Of a DNA stretch of 64,000 nt, positions 54,068 through 61,183 are shown piece after piece. Each line of letters starts with the position of its first letter. The first letter of the stretch is position 1. The DNA is from JAUIAI01 sp045106815. GTDB taxonomy: Bacteria; Pseudomonadota; Gammaproteobacteria; Burkholderiales; Burkholderiaceae_E. Made by a program: the position numbers and the translations under genes. The stretch is from NCBI GenBank assembly GCA_045106815.1, contig JBGCFG010000003.1:248001-312000 (forward strand), given 5' to 3'. A model generated the notes under the pieces. That model did not search any database. It saw nothing but the letters and a program-made list of their open reading frames with translations, and had not been told where the DNA came from.

Positions 54068-54284
54068 GGTTTGTTGTGCTCAAGCCATTTACGGAGGATG
54101 GGCAGCTGACGCTGCACTGGCAAGGATTTCTTGATCCTACTGCAAATGTGGCACTAAAAAGAATGAATTGCCCCTAATCGAGGCTTATTGACGGTCCTTT
54201 ACAGGTGTTTGTCGCCCGTCGACCACTGAGCCGACGAGAGAGAATGCTGGGGGAATGACTGCTGCAGAAGTGCGGCCAAAGAAA

Positions 54285-54361
54285 TGGGGTGACTGATGGG
54301 GCTCGAACCCACGACCACCGGAATCACAATCCGGGGCTCTACCAACTGAGCTACAGTCACC
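54285..54361 (-). tRNA. tRNA-His (GTG)
   Basis: On the minus strand a full cloverleaf with anticodon loop TTGTGAT between CCGGA and TCCGG, the T arm GGGTTCGAGCCC and an encoded CCA. The extra 5' G opposite C73, typical of tRNA-His, is present. Last of three tandem tRNAs. Confidence 0.96.
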
Positions 54362-54373
54362 GCTGATCAGAAC

Positions 54374-54450
<77 letters not shown>

Positions 54451-54522
54451 TGCATGCGAACTATCAACCGCAGGCGCCCAGGCACGCTGAGGCACAAATA
54501 ATACTGCAAGACAAAACGAGTT

Positions 54523-54599
54523 TGGTCGGGGCGAGAGGATTCGAACCTCCGGCATCTTGCTCCCAAAGCAAGCACTCTACCAGGCTGAGCTACACCCCG
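54523..54599 (-). tRNA. tRNA-Pro (TGG)
   Basis: Cloverleaf with acceptor CGGGGTG, anticodon loop TTTGGGA in stem CTTGC/GCAAG, T loop GGTTCGAATCC and encoded CCA. First of the Pro-Arg-His tandem, starting 34 bases after the glmM stop. Confidence 0.96.
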
Positions 54600-54633
54600 A
54601 AGCCCTTAATTGTAGCTGAATCGGCTCAGATTC

Positions 54634-55974
54634 TCACGCGCGGACTGCGCCAGCCAATTGGGCCGCCCATTGCTCGGCAGTTCGGCGACTTGAGGCCTCG
54701 ACCATAACGCGCAACAAGGGCTCTGTACCGGAGGGCCTAATCAAGATTCGACCATCTTCCCCGAGCGCTTTTTCTGCCTCACTGATGGCGGAATTGAGCT
54801 CGGCGTTTGACTGCCAGTCAAACCCAGGTTCAATCTCTACGTTAATCAGTTCCTGCGGGAAAAGCTGTAAGTCGGCGCAAATTTCAGCCAACGATTTGCC
54901 CTGAGACTGCATCGCAGACAGGACTTGCAAGGCGCTGACCGTCCCATCGCCAGTGGTGTGGCAATCCAGGCAAAGCAAATGCCCAGAACTCTCGCCACCG
55001 TACAACCAGCCGCGCTCATTGAGCATTTCAAGCACATAGCGGTCGCCAACCTTCGCTCGCGCAAAGCCAATACCGCGACGCGTCATTGATTGTTCAAGCG
55101 CCAGATTACTCATGAGCGTGCCTACCACGCCAGCGACAGGCCCGTGACTCAAGCGTTCAGCGGTAATGGCAAACAACAGCTCATCACCGTTGTAAACCCG
55201 ACCCGACGCGTCAACCACCACCAGCCTGTCAGCATCGCCATCCAGCGCAATGCCCAAATCGGCGCTATGCAAACGCACCGCCTGCTGCAAATGACCGGGC
55301 CGGACCGCGCCGACCTCATGATTAATGTTGGTGCCGTTAGGCTCGCAGCCAATCTCGACAACATCTGCACCGAGTTCGTGGAAGACATTGGGCGCCGTGT
55401 GATAGGCAGCACCGTTAGCGCAATCAACAACCAGGCGCAAACCGCGCAGATCAAGCCGATTCGGAAAGCTACTTTTACAAAACTCGATATAGCGACCCTG
55501 CGCATCTTCAATGCGGCGGGCACGGCCAAGGTCACGACTGGCCACACAGGAAACGGGGCGCTCAAGTCTGGACTCAATCTCAAGTTCTACAGAGTCAGGC
55601 AGCTTGTTGCCGTCGCCTGAGAAAAATTTGATGCCGTTGTCTTCAAACGGGTTATGCGAAGCGCTTATGACAACACCTGCAGACAAGCGCAGCGCACGGG
55701 TGAGATAAGCGACCCCTGGCGTCGGCAGTGGACCAGACATCAAAACATCAACGCCGGCAGCGGCGAAGCCGGCTTCCAGCGCAGCCTCGAGCATATAGCC
55801 GGAGACGCGAGTGTCTTTGCCAATAAGAACCGTTGGCCGACCAGATCGGTGTGGATTACTGGCAGCCAATACCTGACCAGCCGCATACCCCAGGCGCAGC
55901 ACAAACTCGGGCGTGATGGGTTCCTGACCAACCCGTCCGCGCACACCATCCGTTCCGAAATACTTTCGACTCAT
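54634..55974 (-). CDS. glmM: Phosphoglucosamine mutase
   Basis: Converts glucosamine-6-phosphate to glucosamine-1-phosphate for cell-wall UDP-GlcNAc. The 446 residues have the start MSRKYFGTDGVRGRVG, catalytic Ser106 in ISASHNPFEDNG, metal loop DGDADR (245-250) and the substrate phosphate loop RPSGTEPLLRVMVE near the C-terminus. AGGAAC precedes the ATG. Follows folP by 43 bases, the common proteobacterial order ftsH-folP-glmM. Confidence 0.97.
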   Translation of the reverse strand: MSRKYFGTDGVRGRVGQEPITPEFVLRLGYAAGQVLAASNPHRSGRPTVLIGKDTRVSGYMLEAALEAGFAAAGVDVLMSGPLPTPGVAYLTRALRLSAGVVISASHNPFEDNGIKFFSGDGNKLPDSVELEIESRLERPVSCVASRDLGRARRIEDAQGRYIEFCKSSFPNRLDLRGLRLVVDCANGAAYHTAPNVFHELGADVVEIGCEPNGTNINHEVGAVRPGHLQQAVRLHSADLGIALDGDADRLVVVDASGRVYNGDELLFAITAERLSHGPVAGVVGTLMSNLALEQSMTRRGIGFARAKVGDRYVLEMLNERGWLYGGESSGHLLCLDCHTTGDGTVSALQVLSAMQSQGKSLAEICADLQLFPQELINVEIEPGFDWQSNAELNSAISEAEKALGEDGRILIRPSGTEPLLRVMVEASSRRTAEQWAAQLAGAVRA

Positions 55975-56017
55975 TTGTTAGTTCCTGTATTTTCCATAGC
56001 CGCTATCAGTCACGATT

Positions 56018-56863
56018 TCATGCCGTCATTCTAGTAAAAACTGTCAGTGCATCACGCGTTTGAGCAACATCATGAACGCGCAAAATACTCGCGCCATTCT
56101 GAACGGCGGCCAACGCACCACCAATACTCGCAGCCAGCCGTTCATCAACCGGGCGCCCCGTCATTTCACCAAGCATCGACTTTCGCGACAGGCCAATCAA
56201 AACAGGGCAATCGGTCGTTACGGAAATCTGCCGAATGCTGCCTAGCAACTCAAGGTTGTGAGCAAGCTTCTTACCAAAGCCAATGCCTGGATCAACGATC
56301 AATCTGTTGGCGCTGACACCCGACGAGCGGAGTACATCGACCCGATCATGCAAAAAACCCGCTACTTCAGATACCACCGACCGATAAGCGGGGTCTTCCT
56401 GCATTGTCAGCGGGTCGCCCGCCATATGCATGACGCAAACACCCGCCGAACTCCCACTAACAGCCTCAACCGCCCCCGGCGCCCGAAACCCGTTCACATC
56501 ATTGATCAGATCAACCGAATACCGCAGCACGGCGCGCATCGTCTCTGCGTGCCGCGTATCCACCGATACAGCGACACCCGCATCCTGAATCGCCTCAAGC
56601 ACCGGCACCAGCCGCGCCAGCTCCTCATCAGGATGTAAAGGCTCAGCCCCAGGCCGAGTCGACTCAGCCCCCAGATCAACAATGTCCGCCCCATCTTTAA
56701 TCAGCTTGAAGGCGTGCTGAATCGCGACCTGCGAATCAACAAACTGCCCCCCGTCCGAGAACGAGTCCGGCGTCAGATTCACAACGCCCATCAATAACGG
56801 CCGATCCAATTCAAACGAGAACCGCCCGAGCGCAATTCCTCGCGGTACCTGTTGCTCAGCCAC
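56018..56863 (-). CDS. folP: Dihydropteroate synthase
   Basis: Joins p-aminobenzoate and dihydropterin pyrophosphate in folate synthesis; the sulfonamide target. The 281 residues show GVVNLTPDSFSDGG, GAESTRPGA, NDVNGFR and the C-terminal GLSRKSMLGEMTGR. The start is GTG at 56863 with AGGAG six bases upstream. Separated from ftsH by the 330-base gap holding the palindromic element and the ftsH terminator, so it may need its own promoter in the 70 bases before its start. Confidence 0.95.
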   Translation of the reverse strand: MAEQQVPRGIALGRFSFELDRPLLMGVVNLTPDSFSDGGQFVDSQVAIQHAFKLIKDGADIVDLGAESTRPGAEPLHPDEELARLVPVLEAIQDAGVAVSVDTRHAETMRAVLRYSVDLINDVNGFRAPGAVEAVSGSSAGVCVMHMAGDPLTMQEDPAYRSVVSEVAGFLHDRVDVLRSSGVSANRLIVDPGIGFGKKLAHNLELLGSIRQISVTTDCPVLIGLSRKSMLGEMTGRPVDERLAASIGGALAAVQNGASILRVHDVAQTRDALTVFTRMTA

Positions 56864-56933
56864 AGTGCTCCTTACCCAAAATCAGTCCCGTAAGAGAATA
56901 CAGCGCCCACAAACATGCCAACGTAACAGTTGT

Positions 56934-57136
56934 TGTGATTTGGAGCGCCGGGGGCTTTGGGCCGGGGGATCTAAGGCAAGCCAGCGGCGATGCCGAGATC
57001 GGGGATCAGGCTGGCAGCATGTCTGAGCGAAGCGAGTTCTGCCAGCCCCCCGATCTCGGCATCGCCGCTGGGAAGTCCGGCAAAGCCGGACCGCAGCCTT
57101 TCCCCCGGCCCAAAGCCCCCGGCGCTCCAAATCACA
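56934..57136. repeat. Large nested inverted repeat between ftsH and folP
   Basis: Near-palindromic element of 203 bases. Outer perfect arms of 36 bases (56934-56969 and 57101-57136, starting TGTGATTTGGAGCGCC), inner perfect arms of 24 bases (56981-57004 and 57048-57071, CCAGCGGCGATGCCGAGATC...), and a third 9-base pair (57009-57017, 57039-57047: GGCTGGCAG/CTGCCAGCC) around a 21-base loop. On the right side only, an extra 7-bp hairpin (57075-57091) fills the interval. Very GC-rich. ORFs on both strands are by-products of the symmetry. Only copy in this window; no target duplication seen. Confidence 0.92.
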
Positions 57137-57148
57137 TCGCGACGGTCA

Positions 57149-57183
57149 AAAAACAAACAAAAAAAACGCCACCCGAAGGTGGC
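57149..57183 (-). terminator. Terminator of ftsH with UUCG tetraloop
   Basis: On the minus strand GCCACC-TTCG-GGTGGC immediately after the ftsH stop, followed by GTTTTTTTTG and further T-runs. The UUCG loop and long U tract make this the clearest intrinsic terminator in the window. Confidence 0.92.
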
Positions 57184-57192
57184 GCCTGATTC

Positions 57193-59118
57193 TTACTGAG
57201 CCGCTGGCTCAGCCGAGTCGGTTGGCGGCTTACGCTCGCCGCCCTCAGGTATTGGCAGGGCTGCTGATGGCGGGGTTCCGCCATCGCTTGAGGCTGGCGC
57301 ACTGCCGGAGGCCTTGGGTGGGCTCGGCTGTTTGCCGTCCATGATTTCCTGGACTTGCTCTGCGTCGATGGTTTCCCATTCGAGCAAGGCTTTAGCCATG
57401 ACTTCGACTTTCTCGCGATTGTCTTCGAGAATCTTCTGAGCCAGGGCGTACTGCTCGTCGACGATTCGGCGGATCTCGGAGTCGACTACCTGCATCGTGG
57501 AGTCAGACAGACTCGTGGTGCGGGTGACTGAGCGGCCCAGGAAGACTTCGCCTTCGTTTTCGGCGTAGATCATTGGGCTCAAGGCATCAGACATGCCGTA
57601 GCGGGTAACCATTTCGCGGGCGATGTTGGTTGCCTGCTCATAGTCGGAGGTTGCGCCGGTGGATTTCTGATCGAGGAACACTTCTTCTGCTACCCGGCCG
57701 CCGAATGCCACAGCGACCTGCGCCAATAGCTGCTTAGCCGTGAAGCCGTAGCGATCTTTCTCGGGCAGGAAGAAGGTGACACCCAGGGCTCTGCCGCGCG
57801 GGATAATCGTGACCTTGTGAACCGGATCGGCTTCTTTGATCACTTTGCCGACCACGGCGTGGCCAGACTCGTGATACGCCGTGACGATCCGATCTTCTTC
57901 GGTCATGACCATGCTGCGACGCTCGGCGCCCATCATGATCTTGTCTTTGGCCTGCTCAAAGTCGTTCATCTCAACCAGACGCGCATTACGCCGGGCTGCG
58001 AACAGCGATGCTTCGTTTACGAGATTAGCGAGGTCAGCACCGGAGAAGCCTGGGCAACCACGGGCGATCACGTCGGGGCGAACGTCGGCCGCGATGGGGA
58101 CCTTACGCATGTGAACATTGAGGATCTGCTCGCGACCGCGAATATCGGGAAGCGGTACGACAACCTGGCGGTCAAAACGGCCGGGACGCATGAGTGCGGG
58201 GTCAAGGACGTCTGGACGGTTGGTCGCGGCGATGACGATAATGCCCTGGCCGGTTTCAAAACCATCCATCTCAACCAGCAACTGGTTAAGCGTTTGCTCG
58301 CGCTCATCATTGCCGCCACCAAGGCCTGCGCCCCGCTGACGGCCGACCGCGTCAATTTCGTCAATGAAGACAATACACGGCGCATGCTTCTTCGCGTTCT
58401 CGAACATGTCGCGAACCCGGGCAGCACCCACACCCACAAACATCTCAACGAAGTCTGAACCCGAGATTGAGAAGAACGGGACTTTTGCCTCGCCGGCGAT
58501 AGCCTTGGCCAGGAGCGTCTTACCTGTACCCGGTGAACCGACCATCAGAACACCGCGGGGAATTCGGCCACCGAGTTTTTGGAACTTTGACGGATCGCGA
58601 AGGAAGTCAACCAGCTCCTGGACCTCTTCTTTGGCCTCATCGCAGCCCGCAACATCGACAAACGTGATGGAGTTGTTGGTTTCGTCCAGCATGCGCGCAC
58701 GCGACTTACCAAACGAAAACGCACCGCCTCGTCCACCGCCTTGCATCTGACGCATGAAGAACACCCACACGCCAATGAGAAGGAGCATTGGGAACCAGGA
58801 GACGAAGATGCTGAACAACAGCGACTGCTCCTCTTCGGGTTTTGCCTCAACGGTGACGCCGTACTTCATCAGGTCGCCCACCATCCAGACATCACTGGGA
58901 GCGAATGACGTGACGTATTGACCGTCTCGGGTGCGGCCGCGCAGCGTCTTGCCGTCAATGGTCACTGACTCAAGCTGTCCGTTTTGAGCCTGCTTCATGA
59001 ACTGCGAGTAGGCAACGTCGTTGCCACGTGCCTGACGGCTGTCAAACTGTTTGAAGACAGTAAAGAGGACAAGTGCGATGACTAGCCAGATTGCTGCCTT
59101 GGGGAACATGTTGTTCAC
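57193..59118 (-). CDS. ftsH: ATP-dependent zinc metalloprotease FtsH
   Basis: Membrane-anchored AAA+ protease for quality control and regulated proteolysis. The 641 residues have two N-terminal membrane segments (about 6-22 and 98-122), Walker A GSPGTGKT (194-201), Walker B FIDEID, the SRH and the zinc site HESGH (416-420). The start GTG at 59118 (MNNMFPKAAIWLV) is preferred over a TTG four codons upstream because GGAG stands six bases before it and the N-terminus then matches the family. The C-terminal tail is Pro/Ser-rich. An AT-rich 220-base upstream region probably holds its promoter. Confidence 0.96.
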   Translation of the reverse strand: MNNMFPKAAIWLVIALVLFTVFKQFDSRQARGNDVAYSQFMKQAQNGQLESVTIDGKTLRGRTRDGQYVTSFAPSDVWMVGDLMKYGVTVEAKPEEEQSLLFSIFVSWFPMLLLIGVWVFFMRQMQGGGRGGAFSFGKSRARMLDETNNSITFVDVAGCDEAKEEVQELVDFLRDPSKFQKLGGRIPRGVLMVGSPGTGKTLLAKAIAGEAKVPFFSISGSDFVEMFVGVGAARVRDMFENAKKHAPCIVFIDEIDAVGRQRGAGLGGGNDEREQTLNQLLVEMDGFETGQGIIVIAATNRPDVLDPALMRPGRFDRQVVVPLPDIRGREQILNVHMRKVPIAADVRPDVIARGCPGFSGADLANLVNEASLFAARRNARLVEMNDFEQAKDKIMMGAERRSMVMTEEDRIVTAYHESGHAVVGKVIKEADPVHKVTIIPRGRALGVTFFLPEKDRYGFTAKQLLAQVAVAFGGRVAEEVFLDQKSTGATSDYEQATNIAREMVTRYGMSDALSPMIYAENEGEVFLGRSVTRTTSLSDSTMQVVDSEIRRIVDEQYALAQKILEDNREKVEVMAKALLEWETIDAEQVQEIMDGKQPSPPKASGSAPASSDGGTPPSAALPIPEGGERKPPTDSAEPAAQ

Positions 59119-59339
59119 TGCTTGCTCCAACTACGAAGAGGATTAATGATTTTACGCATGTTGGGTCATTGCCGCTACTAACAAGCGTTGATAAGTCATT
59201 GATTTATTTTGTTGATCTATAAAGAAAAAGCTATCACCAACAGATTGTCGGCGTTTTTCACTCAACAAGAACGCTTAGAGTGACTTAAATACGGTTTCGG
59301 CATCTGCAAGGCCCCACTTAAGCCAAGGGTTCGGTCGGC

Positions 59340-59981
59340 TCAGCCAGGCGCCCCTTTCAACCGCCTGCCGACCAGAAAGGTTTCAGCCGATTCGGCTCTC
59401 GAGGCCTGGGGCTTACGCTCACGCACCTGGCTGAAGACAAGTTTGAAGTCTCTAACAATCTGACTAAAACCACTGCCGTGGAAACATTTAATGATCAGCG
59501 TCCCCTGGGGCGAAAGACGTGTTCGGGCCAGATCAAGCGCCAGCTCGGCCAGATCCGCCATTCTGGCTGAATCCGCCATCGCAACGCCGCTGAGGTTAGG
59601 TGCCATATCTGACACAATCAGATCAAGGGGCTTGTCGTCCAGCAATGACTCCAAAGCCTGGAGAGTTTCGATCTCCCGGAAATCTCCCTGAAAGAAATCG
59701 ACGCCAGGCACCGCGGCCATCTCCAGGAGATCTAACGCAACAATGCGGGCCCCGGTCATGCGCTTGGCGAGCACCTGCGACCAGGCGCCCGGGGCACTGC
59801 CCAGATCAACGGCACGATTGACTGAACCGCGACCAATTTGTTCGGCATCCAGAATTTCAATGAGCTTGTAGGCAGCCCGCGACCGATAACCGTCTCGCTG
59901 CGCCTGATTAACGAACGGATCGTTTACGTGCCGGTTCAGCCATTGCTGCTTGCTTTTGTGTTTTGACTTCTTGGCTGCCAT
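59340..59981 (-). CDS. rlmE: 23S rRNA 2'-O-methyltransferase RlmE (FtsJ)
   Basis: Methylates U2552 of 23S rRNA during 50S maturation. The 213 residues carry the SAM motif AVDLGSAPGAWSQV (about 57-70) and the K-D-K-E catalytic set (Lys39, Asp125, Lys165, Glu200). Upstream of ftsH in the same direction, as in many proteobacteria, and divergent from yhbY. Confidence 0.96.
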   Translation of the reverse strand: MAAKKSKHKSKQQWLNRHVNDPFVNQAQRDGYRSRAAYKLIEILDAEQIGRGSVNRAVDLGSAPGAWSQVLAKRMTGARIVALDLLEMAAVPGVDFFQGDFREIETLQALESLLDDKPLDLIVSDMAPNLSGVAMADSARMADLAELALDLARTRLSPQGTLIIKCFHGSGFSQIVRDFKLVFSQVRERKPQASRAESAETFLVGRRLKGAPG

Positions 59982-60124
59982 TGAATTAGCCGGTAGTGGG
60001 GATAAATAGTTGTCGTTGCCCTAGAATGCGGTGGCCGAGGCCTGGTGAAACCAACAATCACGACCACGCCCTTGCCCTGCCCTAGCCCTTAATCTTGCCC
60101 CTACCTGCCTTTCTACGAGCCGTC

Positions 60125-60526
60125 ATGACTGACACCCCAACGCCGCTGACCACGCAACAGATCAAGACGCTCAAAGCGCAAGCCCATCATTTGAATCCCG
60201 TTGTTATGCTGGGGGCCGCTGGGCTTGCTGACGCCGTGGTGCAGGAAATTGAAGGCGCGCTCACCGCTCACGGCCTCATCAAAATCAAGCTCGGCGGCGA
60301 AAACCGGGTCGAGCGGGCTGCGCTCATGGCAGAAATCTGCGCCCGGACCGGCGCTCAGCCCATACAGTCTATTGGCAAGGTCGGAGTAGTTTGGCGTGAA
60401 AAGCCGGAAAAATCCGCTGAAAACACCGAATTTGTGACAAAACAAAAGGCCGGTGAACGTGCTGTTAAACGGTCACCGACCGCCAGCAAACCGCGAGCCC
60501 GAAGGGCAAAATCAACCCGCAAATAA
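60125..60526 (+). CDS. yhbY: YhbY family RNA-binding protein (CRM domain)
   Basis: Pre-50S associated RNA-binding protein. The 133 residues comprise the CRM/YhbY domain (LKAQAHHLNPVVMLGAAGLADAVVQEIEGALTAHGLIKIKLGG, to about 90) and a basic, disordered tail of about 40 residues (Lys/Arg-rich end). The ATG at 60125 is chosen over a TTG at 60095 that would add ten residues. Divergent from rlmE, convergent with greA. Confidence 0.93.
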   Translation: MTDTPTPLTTQQIKTLKAQAHHLNPVVMLGAAGLADAVVQEIEGALTAHGLIKIKLGGENRVERAALMAEICARTGAQPIQSIGKVGVVWREKPEKSAENTEFVTKQKAGERAVKRSPTASKPRARRAKSTRK

Positions 60527-60554
60527 GGGCCGCTCCTCCCGAGCTCGTACCCGA

Positions 60555-61031
60555 TTATTGGTAACGCACTGCGAGGATTTCATATTCGCGTGTTCCCCCG
60601 GGCGCCTGTACTTCAGCGATATCGCCAGACTCTTTGCTGATCAGAGCACGCGCTATCGGGCTGGTGACTGAGATCAGCCCGTCTTTAATACTAGCCTCGT
60701 CTTCGCCAACAATCTGGTAGGTCACTTTGTCGCCGCTCTCCTGATCTTCCAGATCAACCATCGATCCGAACACAACCCGGCCATCGGCATCGAGTTCGGC
60801 CGGATCAATAATCTGCGCATTAGACAGCTTGGACTCGATTTCGGCAATTCGGCCTTCTACAAACCCCTGTTTCTCTCGCGCAGCATCATATTCAGCGTTT
60901 TCCGAAAGATCGCCCTGCGCGCGAGCCTCCGCAATCGCCTGAATCACTGACGGACGTTCAACCGATTTCAAGTTAGCGAGTTCATCGCGCAACAATTCGG
61001 CCCCACGAACAGTGATAGGAATGGTCGACAT
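60555..61031 (-). CDS. greA: Transcript cleavage factor GreA
   Basis: Rescues backtracked RNA polymerase. The 158 residues have the N-terminal coiled coil with the acidic tip (DLSENAEYDAAREKQGFVEGRI) and the C-terminal FKBP-like domain (SPIARALISKESGD). AAGGA precedes the ATG. Follows carB by 152 bases with a structured leader between them. Confidence 0.96.
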   Translation of the reverse strand: MSTIPITVRGAELLRDELANLKSVERPSVIQAIAEARAQGDLSENAEYDAAREKQGFVEGRIAEIESKLSNAQIIDPAELDADGRVVFGSMVDLEDQESGDKVTYQIVGEDEASIKDGLISVTSPIARALISKESGDIAEVQAPGGTREYEILAVRYQ

Positions 61032-61058
61032 GGCAATCCTTTAGTAAATCGTGCCTTC

Positions 61059-61106
61059 AAAAAATGACAACGGACCGATAAGCCAGTGTTACTGGCGTCC
61101 GGTCCG
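61059..61106 (-). terminator. Structured carB-greA spacer, probable terminator or attenuator
   Basis: CGGACCG/CGGTCCG outer stem (61071-61077, 61100-61106) enclosing GCCAGT/ACTGGC (6-bp stem, three-base loop), followed on the minus strand by TTGTCA and six T. It can end carB transcription or attenuate greA. The U run is seven bases from the stem, so efficiency may be partial. Confidence 0.55.
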
Positions 61107-61183
61107 CTCAACCGCCAGAATATATCGCAAAGCATCGGGCGGGCAAAGCCTGCGGGCATCTCTGGCTGGCGCCGGGCGGGCGT

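Noticed and set aside
56882..57189. ORFs of 60-84 codons on both strands in the folP-ftsH gap
   Set aside because: They mirror each other because of the inverted repeat, have no ribosome binding site or known family, and are read as by-products.
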